From Corynebacterium ammoniagenes DSM 20306 (GTDB taxonomy: Bacteria; Actinomycetota; Actinomycetes; Mycobacteriales; Mycobacteriaceae), in NCBI RefSeq assembly GCF_001941425.1, contig NZ_CP009244.1:2418001-2482000 (forward strand): DNA of 64,000 bases, in the 5' to 3' direction. The translations under genes were made by a program, and so were the position numbers. Positions 36,344-45,856 of this stretch are shown piece after piece (position 1 is the first letter of the stretch; each line of letters opens with the position of its first letter). The notes under the pieces were generated by a model. It had not been told where the DNA came from and searched no databases. It saw nothing but the letters and a program-made list of their open reading frames with translations.

Positions 36344-36903
36344 TCCGCGGCAATTTCGCTCCCATGTGGCAACTGTGACGGGAGTGAAATGAGTGTTTTA
36401 TCGCCGGTTACACCTGGATGTGGCAAACTTAACGTTTTTGCGCAGGTGGCATCGAAAAGCAATGCATTTCGTGGCAAAAAATTCGCGTGACGGCACAACG
36501 TGCCAGCGCACAGCAAAAACACGCAACTGCGGCATCAACTATTGATCGACAGAAAAAGCGCAAACGAGCGCAAGCGCACTATATAATACTGTGTAATTTG
36601 AAATTATCTTTCAAAATTATCCACGTCACGCTACTATTGGCTGTGTTGGCCGCGCCGTTTTCTATCGACGCCGCCTCAACATGATCGTGCAGCAGCCTCA
36701 CCCAGGATCGCGCATGTTCATGTTGGAGATTCCTTAGATGTTGCAGTAATAAACGGTAAACAGCACTTTCATGCGCTCGCTTTGCCACCGCTGGGACAGC
36801 GCGGGTTGAAAGTCGATAAAGCGGAGTACCGGTGGCCCCCTACCCTGTCCGTTTTAAGGAGCACTATTGCTTCGCTAACTAAAGTGGGAGAGCACCGAAT
36901 ACC
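36344..36903. other. Long intergenic region upstream of the mrp operon
   Basis: 560 bases without a convincing gene. The first part repeats the core TGTGGCA or GTGGCA: ATGTGGCAA at 36364-36372 and 36418-36426, GGTGGCA near 36444, CGTGGCAA near 36470. The last part contains a pairing GGGACAG/CTGTCC around 36792-36850. The mrp promoter must lie here; no riboswitch class was recognised. Confidence 0.35.
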
Positions 36904-39900
36904 GTGCTGATATTGCTGTTAGCTCTAATTGCCGCGACGCTGTGTGCGCCTTTTTTACTCCACGCACTCGGGCGATCTGCCTTCGGGCTGTTGGCACTCG
37001 TGCCCGCCGGAGGGTTTATCTGGGTTGTGCAACAAATGGTCCAAGGAAACCTGGACCACAGCGCCAGCATCGAATGGATGCCCGCAGCACACCTGAACTT
37101 AGACTTCCGCCTCGACGGGCTAGCCGCGCTCTTTTCCCTCATCATCCTCGGTGTGGGCGCGCTCGTACTTCTTTACTGTTGGGGCTATTTTGATGCCGTT
37201 CCCCGGCGCTTAACGCTCTTCGGCGCGCAGATGATTGGCTTTGCCACCGCGATGTATGGCCTGGTCATATCTGATTCCCTGCTGTTGATGTACGTCTTTT
37301 GGGAAATCACCTCCGTGCTGTCCTTCCTGTTGGTGGCGTATTACGGCGAGCGTGCTTCCTCCCGTCGCTCCGCAACGCAGGCGCTGATGGTCACCGCCGC
37401 GGGCGGCTTGGCGATGTTGGTCGGCATCATCATCTTGGGACGTCAGACCGGTGTGTGGCACTTTAGCGACATCATGGCATATGACGGCTGGGCGAATACC
37501 CCGTATGTCACGGTTGCCCTGTGCTTGATTTTGGCCGGCGCACTGTCGAAGTCCGCTAATATCCCGTTCCACTTCTGGTTGCCTGGAGCCATGGCTGCGC
37601 CGACCCCGGTCTCGGCGTATCTGCACTCTGCGGCCATGGTCAAAGCTGGCATCTACTTGGTCGCACGCTTGGCACCAGAATTCCAGGAAGTCTCCGCCTG
37701 GCACTTAGTTGTCATCCCCATTGGTTTAGCCACGATGCTCATGGGCGGCTGGATGGCCTTAAAACAAATCGACCTCAAGCTGGTTTTGGCCTACGGCACC
37801 GTCTCCCAGCTGGGCTTTATCATCTCGATTATGGCCATCGGCTCGCGTGAAGCCATGATGGCTGCACTGGCGCTGACCTTCGCACACTCCTTGTTTAAAG
37901 CGACGCTGTTTATGATTGTCGGCGCCATCGACCACGCCACCGGCACCCGCGAGATTCCCAAGCTGTCCGGTCTCGCACTCAAGGAACCATTCATCTTTGT
38001 GCTTGCGGTGATCTCCGCACTGTCCATGGCTGGTATCCCGCCGCTATTTGGCTTTGTCACCAAAGAAGCGGTCATCGATGCCGTCATGCACGAAGAGCTA
38101 CTGACCGGCATGCCACGCAATATGATGCTGATTGGCATCATTCTCGGTTCGGTGTTGACCATGGCGTATGCCCTGCGCTTTTTGTGGGGAGCTTTTTCTA
38201 CCAAAAATGATGCGGTGTCCAAACCAGTGGCAGAAATGCACCGGATTCAGCCGATACTGTGGATTGCACCGGCAGTTCTTACCACGCTGACTGTCATCTT
38301 CGGTCTGTTCCCGAAGTTGATGTCTGATCCGATCAACCAGCACTTAGGTCAACTCTACGGTCCGGATGGCACGGTTCTTGCCTTGTGGCACGGGTTTAAT
38401 GTTGCGTTAGGAATTTCAGCGGTCATCATCATCGCTGGTTGCGCGCTGCACTGGCAGCGTCATCTGCTGCGGCCATTCCAAGGTGAATACGCGGCACTGG
38501 GTAATGCAGACAATGCTTATGACGCCATCTTGGTCGGCCTGCGCAATCTTTCCTTGCGCATTACCGCAAATACGCAGCGCGGCTCCCTGCAGCTCAACCT
38601 AACCACAATTTTTGCATGTCTGATCTTGCTGCCAGCCTTCGCCATTGTCTTCGGCGATCTCACCAATGTGCGCATGATTGTCGCCGAAAATCCGTGGCAG
38701 TTCTTCGCAGCGGTGATCATCATTGCTGCTGCTGTAGGTGCCACGATTACTCATAACCGTTTATCCGGCGTCATCATCGTGGGTATTTCTGGCTACGGGT
38801 TATCCTTTATCTTTGCCCTGCACGGTGCACCGGACTTGGCGCTGACTCAGCTGCTGGTTGAGACGATCATCATGGTCTTGTTCATGCTGGTGCTGCGTAA
38901 GATGCCCCCAAATACTGAGTGGCGTGGAGAACCTCGCCACAACCGGCTACGCGCCTGGTTGGCCATCGGTGTGGGTCTGTTGACGATTATTTTGACTATG
39001 TTCGCGGTCAATGCCCGCACGGAAGAGTCCATCTCTATTCACATGCCGGATTTGGCAAAGGAAATTGGCCACGGCGCCAACGCGGTCAACGTCTTGCTGG
39101 TTGATATCCGTGCTTGGGATACCTTCGGCGAAATCACCGTCTTGGTTATTGCAGCAACCGGTGTCGCCTCGTTGATTTACCGCACGCAGTCCTTTACTCG
39201 CGAGTCCCGTCGCCCCACGCTGCGCGTGACCGGTCGCCGCTGGTTGGCTGCCGGAGTGGAAACTGAGCAGCAGCTCAACCGCTCGTTGATGGTCGATGTT
39301 TCCACCCGCGTGCTTTTCCCTTCCATGATTGCGCTCTCGCTGTACTTCTTCTTCACCGGCCACAATGCCCCCGGTGGCGGGTTTGCTGGTGGGTTGGTCG
39401 CAGCGCTGGCATTTATCTTGCGTTACTTAGCCGGAGGACGAGCAGAGCTGGAAGAAGCATTGCCTATCGATGGCGGACGCATCATGGGCGCCGGCTTGTT
39501 CTTTGCTATCGCCGCAGCTGTCGGACCGATGCTCTGGGGTATGCCACCTTTGGCTTCGGCCTACGGAACCTTGGATCTGCCGTTAATCGGCGAGGTATCA
39601 CTGCCGTCCGCACTGGTCTTTGACCTCGGTGTCTATCTCATCGTTATTGGTTTGACCATGCACATCCTGCATTCACTCGGCGGCAAGCTTGACGAAGAAG
39701 AAGAAATTCGTAAGCAACGCGCTCGCGACCGCGCGCGTTCTCTGGCGCGTAAGAACCGTCAGCGAAAAGCTCGCGTCAAGGCGGCGGCAACAGCCCGAAC
39801 AACGTCGGAGCCAAGCACCGATACCTCAGGCACCGCAGAGATTGATATGCCCACGGAAGTTCCGCCGCAGAAATCAGTGCCGGACTCGGACAACTCGCAG

Positions 39901-39963
39901 CCTTCGGCCAACTCCAGTCCGATTAGCAAGATCCTCAACAACGAAGACGAAAAGGAGAAGTAA
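36904..39963 (+). CDS. mrpA: Mrp antiporter subunit A with fused MrpB domain
   Basis: A 1019-residue large subunit of the multi-subunit Na+(or K+)/H+ antiporter related to complex I NuoL. The N-terminal proton-channel domain (about 1-500) contains the NuoL-like WEITSVLSFLLV and LHSAAMVKAGIYLVAR motifs and HSLFKATLFM. MrpA-specific helices follow. A fused MrpB-like domain lies at about 785-930 (FFFTGHNAPGGGFAGGLVAA). A cytoplasmic tail from about 937 is rich in Arg/Lys and then Ser/Thr/Pro. There is no separate mrpB, consistent with the fusion. GTG start; GGGAG lies about 12 nt upstream. It heads a six-gene operon with overlapping or abutting genes. Confidence 0.92.
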   Translation: MLILLLALIAATLCAPFLLHALGRSAFGLLALVPAGGFIWVVQQMVQGNLDHSASIEWMPAAHLNLDFRLDGLAALFSLIILGVGALVLLYCWGYFDAVPRRLTLFGAQMIGFATAMYGLVISDSLLLMYVFWEITSVLSFLLVAYYGERASSRRSATQALMVTAAGGLAMLVGIIILGRQTGVWHFSDIMAYDGWANTPYVTVALCLILAGALSKSANIPFHFWLPGAMAAPTPVSAYLHSAAMVKAGIYLVARLAPEFQEVSAWHLVVIPIGLATMLMGGWMALKQIDLKLVLAYGTVSQLGFIISIMAIGSREAMMAALALTFAHSLFKATLFMIVGAIDHATGTREIPKLSGLALKEPFIFVLAVISALSMAGIPPLFGFVTKEAVIDAVMHEELLTGMPRNMMLIGIILGSVLTMAYALRFLWGAFSTKNDAVSKPVAEMHRIQPILWIAPAVLTTLTVIFGLFPKLMSDPINQHLGQLYGPDGTVLALWHGFNVALGISAVIIIAGCALHWQRHLLRPFQGEYAALGNADNAYDAILVGLRNLSLRITANTQRGSLQLNLTTIFACLILLPAFAIVFGDLTNVRMIVAENPWQFFAAVIIIAAAVGATITHNRLSGVIIVGISGYGLSFIFALHGAPDLALTQLLVETIIMVLFMLVLRKMPPNTEWRGEPRHNRLRAWLAIGVGLLTIILTMFAVNARTEESISIHMPDLAKEIGHGANAVNVLLVDIRAWDTFGEITVLVIAATGVASLIYRTQSFTRESRRPTLRVTGRRWLAAGVETEQQLNRSLMVDVSTRVLFPSMIALSLYFFFTGHNAPGGGFAGGLVAALAFILRYLAGGRAELEEALPIDGGRIMGAGLFFAIAAAVGPMLWGMPPLASAYGTLDLPLIGEVSLPSALVFDLGVYLIVIGLTMHILHSLGGKLDEEEEIRKQRARDRARSLARKNRQRKARVKAAATARTTSEPSTDTSGTAEIDMPTEVPPQKSVPDSDNSQPSANSSPISKILNNEDEKEK

Positions 39964-40455
39964 ATGGAAGCCAACCTCATGTTTCTCCTCGCCTCCGGTG
40001 CCATGATGGCCGCGGGCGTGTACTTGGTGCTCGACCGCGCCATGACCAAAATGCTGCTGGGGATCTTGCTCATCGGCAATGCCGTCAACCTCATCATCAT
40101 CCAAGCTGGCGGCTCCGCGGGTTCCCCACCGATAATGGGTCGTGAGTCCACACCCTATGGCGAAGACATCGCCGACCCCCTAGCGCAGGCCATGATTTTG
40201 ACAGCGATTGTGATTTCCATGGCGTTGACAGCGTTTATTTTGACGCTTGCTTACCGCCAGTACCGCTACCGCACCGATGACGTTATTGAAGACGATGTTG
40301 ATGACGTAGCAGTGGCATCGATGGCAACTCGCCCATCGGCTGCTCCCGACCAGGACGCGTCTTCTGACCCGACCACTGGTCGCGCCACTAAGGAAGGCGA
40401 TACCTTCGGCCCTCGCTTCTTCGAAGAGCCAGTCAAGGGGGTCAAGGATGAGTGA
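39964..40455 (+). CDS. mrpC: Mrp antiporter subunit C
   Basis: A 163-residue NuoK-like subunit with three membrane helices (about 4-22, 28-49, 72-95) and the motif LLGILLIGNAVNLIIIQAGG. A longer acidic cytoplasmic tail (about 105-163) extends it beyond the usual 110-125 residues. The ATG directly follows the mrpA stop (TAAATG), and the gene overlaps mrpD by 8 nt. Confidence 0.92.
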   Translation: MEANLMFLLASGAMMAAGVYLVLDRAMTKMLLGILLIGNAVNLIIIQAGGSAGSPPIMGRESTPYGEDIADPLAQAMILTAIVISMALTAFILTLAYRQYRYRTDDVIEDDVDDVAVASMATRPSAAPDQDASSDPTTGRATKEGDTFGPRFFEEPVKGVKDE

Positions 40456-42214
40456 TCTCATTGCCTCGTATGTGCAGCTCGTGCTGCCATATATTAGCTA
40501 TCTCATTCCGCTGCCGGTCTTAATTCCAGTCGCGGGTGCCGCACTAACGCTGCTGTTGGCGCGCTTTCGCCAAGTGCAATCCCAGGTAGCGTTCTTCATG
40601 CTGGCATTATCGGCCTTGGTCAGCCTGACGCTGTTGGCGGTCGCAGATTTCGATGGCATCCAGACTTTGCAGGTCGGTGGCTGGGATGCACCGGTTGGCA
40701 TTACCTTGGTCGCAGATCGCTTGTCGACGGTCATGCTCTTTACTTCGTCCATCGTTTTGTTTTCAGTGATGTGGTACGCCATTTCACAAGGTGTGCGCGA
40801 TGGCGGTAAAGACGAGCCAGTCACGGTCTTCTTGCCGACTTATATGCTGCTGACGATGGGCGTGAATGTCTCCTTCCTAGCCGGAGACCTATTCAACCTC
40901 TACGTTGGTTTCGAGGTCTTCCTCGTCGCGTCCTATGTGCTGCTGACCTTAGGTGCCTCTCCCGCACGTGTGCGCGCAGGCGTGGGCTATGTGATGGTTT
41001 CCATGGTCTCGTCCATGATCTTCCTGCTGGGTATCGGACTTACCTATGCCGCAGTCGGTACCGTTAACATGGCGCAGATCGGTATCCGCATTCAAGAGAT
41101 TCCGGAAGGCACCCGCACTGCCATTTTCGGCGTCTTGCTGGTTGCCTTCGGCATTAAGGCCGCTGTGGTGCCACTCGATGCCTGGCTGCCGGACTCCTAC
41201 CCCACCGCGCCCGCGTTGGTCACCGCCGTGTTTGCTGGTTTGTTGACCAAGGTCGGTGTCTATTCCATCATCCGAATGCGCTCCGCGGTCTTTACCGATG
41301 GCTCGCTCGATGGATTGTTGATGTGGGTGGCGCTGGCGACCATGCTCATTGGTATTTTGGGCGCGATGGCGCAGACCGATATCAAACGTCTACTGTCATT
41401 TACCCTGGTCAGCCACATCGGTTACATGATCTTTGGTGTGGCTATTGGCACCGCGCAGGGGCTATCCGGTGCAATTTTCTACGCAGTTCACCACATTTTG
41501 GTGCAAACGGCACTGTTTTTGGTGGTGGGCCTCATCGAAAGGCAATCGGGCACCTCCTCGCTGCGGCGTTTAGGCTCGCTGCTCTACACCGCCCCGGTTA
41601 TCTCCATTTTGTACTTCATCCCCGCGATGAACCTCGGTGGTATTCCTCCATTTTCTGGTTTCATGGGCAAGATTTTGCTCTTGGAAGCTGGCGCGAATGA
41701 TGGCTCGTGGATGTCGTGGGTACTTATTGGCGGCGCTGTGATTACCTCGCTGCTGACCTTGTACGTCATGGTCTTGGTCTGGTCGAAGGGCTTTTTGCGC
41801 GACCGTGCCGATGCTCCCGAAGGCCACGTTGCACTCGCACGCCCTGCACCGCTCGCCGATGTCACGGATGAGGTCGCCTATTCAGAGCGCGCCGATGTCG
41901 GTCGCTTGCCCTTTGGAATGTTTGGCTCGACCGCACTCTTGGTCGTCGCGTCCACGCTGATTACCTTTGTCGCCGGCCCGGTATCGGGGATTACTTCCCG
42001 CTCGGCAGAGTCGGCGCAAGACCAGTCGATTTATCAAGATGCGGTCTTAGGTGATCACTCCGATAATCCAACACGTCACCTGGACCCGCAAGATCGCTAC
42101 ATTGACCGCGATTCCATTGAGAACCGTAACCATCCCCTTCCGGGGCCGGAGCCAACGAGAAACGGCACCTATAATTTCTCGGATTCAGCGGCTGATGCTG
42201 GGGAGGAGAACTAG
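40448..42214 (+). CDS. mrpD: Mrp antiporter subunit D
   Basis: A 588-residue NuoM/NuoN-like ion-translocating subunit with about 14 helices. It has conserved segments FNLYVGFEVFLVASYVLLTLG, WLPDSYPTAPALVTAVFAG (lysine nearby at LLTKVG) and HHILVQTALFLVVG. The C-terminus (about 515-588) is a hydrophilic tail. It overlaps mrpE by 1 nt. Confidence 0.93.
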   Translation: MSDLIASYVQLVLPYISYLIPLPVLIPVAGAALTLLLARFRQVQSQVAFFMLALSALVSLTLLAVADFDGIQTLQVGGWDAPVGITLVADRLSTVMLFTSSIVLFSVMWYAISQGVRDGGKDEPVTVFLPTYMLLTMGVNVSFLAGDLFNLYVGFEVFLVASYVLLTLGASPARVRAGVGYVMVSMVSSMIFLLGIGLTYAAVGTVNMAQIGIRIQEIPEGTRTAIFGVLLVAFGIKAAVVPLDAWLPDSYPTAPALVTAVFAGLLTKVGVYSIIRMRSAVFTDGSLDGLLMWVALATMLIGILGAMAQTDIKRLLSFTLVSHIGYMIFGVAIGTAQGLSGAIFYAVHHILVQTALFLVVGLIERQSGTSSLRRLGSLLYTAPVISILYFIPAMNLGGIPPFSGFMGKILLLEAGANDGSWMSWVLIGGAVITSLLTLYVMVLVWSKGFLRDRADAPEGHVALARPAPLADVTDEVAYSERADVGRLPFGMFGSTALLVVASTLITFVAGPVSGITSRSAESAQDQSIYQDAVLGDHSDNPTRHLDPQDRYIDRDSIENRNHPLPGPEPTRNGTYNFSDSAADAGEEN

Positions 42215-42738
42215 TGAGGAATTATCTAACGGGCGCACGCCACCGCTTCCGCCCTTCCTTTATCTTGTGGCTCGCCATCATGTGGTGCTTGCTCATGGGC
42301 GAGGTCACCTGGGCTAATGTCATCGCCGGTGTGTTGATCGGCGCAGGCATTGTCTTCTTTTTGCCGCTGCCGGCTATGCCGATTAGTGATCTCAATGTGG
42401 CCTGGGGCAGGCTATTTCGCTACATGTGTGTTTGGACGGGCGAGCTTTTATGGGCTTCGCTAAAAGTCGGCTGGATTGCGGTTCGTCCGGGAGAAAAGCC
42501 CAAGAATGCCATTTTGCGCGGGCCGATGCGCGTGGAAAATGAGCTGGTCTTAACCTTCGCGGTGGTGTTATACAACCTGCAGCCGGGCGGCACCGTGGCC
42601 GAAATTGATATTGCTAACCGCATGCTGACCGTGCACGTTCTTGATGCTACGACGCAAGAAGATATCGACCGCGAAGTCGCCAACTTGGTCAGCCTTGAGC
42701 GCCGTATGATTTCTATCTTCGAAGGGAAACACAAATAA
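42214..42738 (+). CDS. mrpE: Mrp antiporter subunit E
   Basis: A 174-residue small Mrp subunit with two or three N-terminal helices (about 14-55) and a soluble C-terminal domain with the family segment NELVLTFAVVLYNLQPGGTV (about 108-127). GTG start overlapping the mrpD stop; the end overlaps mrpF by 1 nt. Confidence 0.92.
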   Translation: MRNYLTGARHRFRPSFILWLAIMWCLLMGEVTWANVIAGVLIGAGIVFFLPLPAMPISDLNVAWGRLFRYMCVWTGELLWASLKVGWIAVRPGEKPKNAILRGPMRVENELVLTFAVVLYNLQPGGTVAEIDIANRMLTVHVLDATTQEDIDREVANLVSLERRMISIFEGKHK

Positions 42739-43010
42739 TGGATCCCACAATTTATAACGCGCTATTGTCCGTCGCCGCGGCGATGTTTGTTGCGTCCTTC
42801 TTGCTGACTACGTGGCGTATCGTCAAAGGTCCGAACTCCATGGACCGGCTGGTGGGCATGGATGGCTTCGTCGCCATGTTCCAGTGCGCGATGGCCGTGT
42901 ATATCTGTTGGACGCTGGATACCACGGTCAGCAATGCCATGCTCGTCGTCGCGCTGCTGGGCTTTATTTCCACGGTTTCCGTTACTCGCTTTAGGAAGAG
43001 GGACAATTAA
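42738..43010 (+). CDS. mrpF: Mrp antiporter subunit F
   Basis: A 90-residue subunit with three membrane helices and the MrpF motif RIVKGPNSMDRLVGMD (about 28-43), which carries the conserved Asp. It overlaps both mrpE and mrpG by 1 nt. Confidence 0.92.
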   Translation: MDPTIYNALLSVAAAMFVASFLLTTWRIVKGPNSMDRLVGMDGFVAMFQCAMAVYICWTLDTTVSNAMLVVALLGFISTVSVTRFRKRDN

Positions 43011-43390
43011 TGAGCTACGCACTTTTTGCTGATATCGCCTCCCTCGTCCTCATCTTCGCCGGCGCCTTGTTGGTGCTGTCTGCATCGATAGGCGTGGCAC
43101 GTTTTCTCGACCCGATGGCGCGCATCCACTTCGTCACCAAACCGCAAACTGTCGGTTTGGTATTTACCATCCTCGGCGCGGGAATCCGGGTGACCGGATC
43201 TGAATCTTTTGGGGTGGCTGAACGCGGCGACTTAGGAATTTTATTCTTGCTCGTGGTCTTTGCTTTGGCGACCAGCCCGGTGACTGCTCAGCGCATGACG
43301 CGTATTTCGCGCCGCGAGGGCCTGTACGCCGACGATGACCAGATGTCGCGCAATGACCAGCCTGCGACCAAGCAAATGCGCCGTAAATAG
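43010..43390 (+). CDS. mrpG: Mrp antiporter subunit G
   Basis: A 126-residue last subunit with three helices and the MrpG motif RFLDPMARIHFVTKPQTVGLV (about residues 29-48), followed by a short charged tail. It completes the A(B)CDEFG set, so the antiporter is likely functional in pH and salt homeostasis. Confidence 0.92.
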   Translation: MSYALFADIASLVLIFAGALLVLSASIGVARFLDPMARIHFVTKPQTVGLVFTILGAGIRVTGSESFGVAERGDLGILFLLVVFALATSPVTAQRMTRISRREGLYADDDQMSRNDQPATKQMRRK

Positions 43391-43398
43391 GTAACAAG

Positions 43399-43420
43399 CC
43401 CTCGGTAGAGGGTGTAACTT
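43399..43420 (+). terminator. Weak hairpin after mrpG
   Basis: CCCTC-GGTA-GAGGG (43399-43412) followed by TGTAACTTTTA. The stem is short and the T run poor, so partial readthrough into the GT87 gene is possible. Confidence 0.45.
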
Positions 43421-43458
43421 TTATAGAGGCTAACAACGAGTAGATAGAGATACCACGC

Positions 43459-44673
43459 GTGAAAAAGTTCTGGGGCACCACTTCCCTGGCGATTGCCCTT
43501 GGGGCATTCGCCGTCTGGGCGATTCTTCGAATCCACAATTTTGACGGGCCCCACGCCCTGGTGTGGCGCGTGCCGCTGGATTTACATATCTACGTCCTGG
43601 CTGGCCTGGACATCGTCGACGGCGGCCTGCTCTACGACCAGGCCTATGTCGGCGAGTTGCCGTTTACCTACCCGCCTTTCGCCGGAGTGGTGTTTACTGC
43701 CTTGAGCTATCTCAGCGATAACTGGCTGATTATCTTGTGGCAAGGTGGTACGGCGCTCGCGCTATTTCTCGTCTTCCTGCTGGTCTTTCGCGAGCGTGGC
43801 TACGGCTTCCGCCCGTCCAACTGGCTCATCAGCGCGTTGTTAACGCTTGCCGCAGTTGCCACCGAACCTGTGCATGGCACACTATTTTTCGGCCAGATCA
43901 ATGTCTTCCTTATGCTGCTGGTTGCTTTGGACTTCCTTCCCAAGTGGCGCCTGCCCGGCATCGGCATTGGTCTGGCAGCCGGATTGAAACTAACACCAGC
44001 CTTTTTGGGTTTGGTGTTGTTATTCCAGCGCCGCTGGTGGGCTGCAGGAATTTCCATCGTGACCTTCCTCGCCACCGTGGGCGTGGGCTATTGGCTTATC
44101 CCCGATGCGCATGATTTCTGGATGCGCGCGATCTTCGATTCCTCACGCGTGGGCGACCATGAAAACCCCGGCGCGCAGTCGATTCGTTCGGTACTCGAGC
44201 GGGAGTTTAGCATCGAAGGTGGCATCTGGTGGATTGCTGCGGTGCTCGTGGTCTTCGTGCTGACCTGCATCGCCGTCTACGTTGCCGCCCGGCGCCACAA
44301 TGCCACCGTGGCCATGGCGCTGACCGGAATTTCTTCCTGCTTGGTCTCGCCGTTTTCCTGGTACCACCACTGGGTGTGGATTCTGCCGCTATTCCTCGCG
44401 ATTTTGCTCAGCGTCAACAACTGGATTGGCCAGCGCCTTCACGGTTGGTTCGGCGCGCAGGTTGCCGGCCTTGCGTCCTTGCTCGTGATGTTTATCGCCG
44501 CGTCGCCTTTTGTCACCCACATCGTGTGGAATGCGATGTCATACCGGTATTTAGACGATGTCAACGGCTTCGGTGCCACGGTCTTTATTGGCACCGGCGT
44601 GCTCTTTATCGCGGGTTACGCGCTGTCGGGGCTATTGCCGTCGCGGGCTTCTTCTTCGACCAGCGGCAAATAA
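43459..44673 (+). CDS. GT87-family (DUF2029) polyprenyl-phosphate-mannose-dependent mannosyltransferase
   Basis: A 404-residue multi-pass membrane protein of the GT-C type, with about ten helices. An early acidic loop, [19 protein letters not shown] (about residues 35-53), carries the catalytic-type Asp. [12 protein letters not shown], the [14 protein letters not shown] helix and [15 protein letters not shown] are all typical of alpha-1,2-mannosyltransferases that build lipomannan/PIM side chains in Corynebacteriales. The exact linkage is not deducible. GTG start; its 3' end overlaps the converging ligase gene by 58 bp. Confidence 0.85.
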   Translation: MKKFWGTTSLAIALGAFAVWAILRIHNFDGPHALVWRVPLDLHIYVLAGLDIVDGGLLYDQAYVGELPFTYPPFAGVVFTALSYLSDNWLIILWQGGTALALFLVFLLVFRERGYGFRPSNWLISALLTLAAVATEPVHGTLFFGQINVFLMLLVALDFLPKWRLPGIGIGLAAGLKLTPAFLGLVLLFQRRWWAAGISIVTFLATVGVGYWLIPDAHDFWMRAIFDSSRVGDHENPGAQSIRSVLEREFSIEGGIWWIAAVLVVFVLTCIAVYVAARRHNATVAMALTGISSCLVSPFSWYHHWVWILPLFLAILLSVNNWIGQRLHGWFGAQVAGLASLLVMFIAASPFVTHIVWNAMSYRYLDDVNGFGATVFIGTGVLFIAGYALSGLLPSRASSSTSGK

Positions 44674-45802
44674 GTATCTAACTCGTCGCAGGTCATATCA
44701 ACCACGCTCTTCCAGTCGCCAGAGGTTTGGAATTGCTTGCGCTGGCGTTCATAGCCGGCGCCGCGGTCGATGATTTCTAACACCAGCTGCAATTCGCGCG
44801 CGCAGCCGAGTTCTTCAGCCAACGGCGTGAGCTCATCGACTAGATCAGCCAGCTCATCTTCGACCCAGCGCTCATCGGTGGCACGGGAGGTAATCACCAA
44901 AGCATCCATGCCGTAGCGTGCACCGCGCCATTTATTTTCCGCCACGTGCCATTGCTGCAAGATCGGCAGGGGTTCGCCGGCGTCAATCATGCGGTCAAAG
45001 TGCACCACTAAGCAATGTGTGAGCGCCACGATGGCAGAAAGCTCGCGCAGGTTCGAGGAAGCATCAGATACGCGCACCTCAATGGTGCCCCACTTTGACG
45101 CCGGGCGGATATCAAAGTGCATGGAGCCGGTGTGGTTAATCACGCCAGAGATGGCTTGGTCGCGCATATAGTCCTGCCACGCGGCCCAGTCGTGGAATTG
45201 ATACGGCATCCCGGCGGTCGGCAATTGCTGGTACAGCATGGTGCGGTTGGAGGCATAGCCGGTATCCAAGCCATCCCAGCCCGGAGAGCAGGCGGAAATA
45301 GCCAAAAGGTGCGGGTACTTCGTCATCAACGCATTGATAATCGGCCACACGCGGTCCTCGTGGGAGATACCGACGTGCACGTGCGTGCCCCACAGCAACA
45401 TCTGCTGGCCCCAGTACTGGGTGCGGTTGATAATTTCCGAATAGGATTCCTTTTCCGAGACCGGGTTTTCCGAAAGTCCGAAAAGGGGTGTCCGCCGGAA
45501 GCCCACACGCGAATATCGCGTGCGGTGGCCGCGGCCTGGACCGCGCGGATTCCAGTTGTAAGCTCAGCAATTGCCTCAGGAACGGTGTGGCAAATGCCGG
45601 TGACCAGCTCAACTGTGTTTTGTAGAAACTCTTTTTCCAGGTGGATGTCGGGCGCGGTATCCGCCACCGCATCCACAATTTCAGATGCCCGAGGCACCAG
45701 ATCACGGGTTACGGGGTCCACCAGCGCCACTTCCCACTCAACCCCCAGCGTCGGCTGCGGGGAGCGGGCGAAGATCTCTTCGACGTATTCCGTGTTACTC
45801 AC
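44616..45802 (-). pseudogene. YbdK-type carboxylate-amine (glutamate-cysteine) ligase, frameshifted
   Basis: A homologue of the YbdK/GCS2 glutamate-cysteine ligase family, interrupted by one frameshift. The N-terminal part (from 45802) reads [13 protein letters not shown] and [20 protein letters not shown] and reaches GGHPFSDFR. The rest of the enzyme continues in another frame from [13 protein letters not shown], with [23 protein letters not shown] and [10 protein letters not shown]. The break lies in TTTCGGAAAACCCGG at about 45461-45475 (minus strand). One extra G there would restore a continuous protein of about 395 residues, normal for the family. It may be a true pseudogene, a sequencing error or, less likely, programmed frameshifting. 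The 3' end overlaps the GT87 gene. Confidence 0.85.
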
Positions 45803-45856
45803 TGGTCTATCGTACCCAGAGGCACCTGCTTGGAGCGAGATTACATTCTCACATGT

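Noticed and set aside
36344..36903. Ion-sensing riboswitch for the mrp operon
   Set aside because: I could not match any conserved core of known sodium, lithium or other riboswitches; only loose inverted repeats are present.
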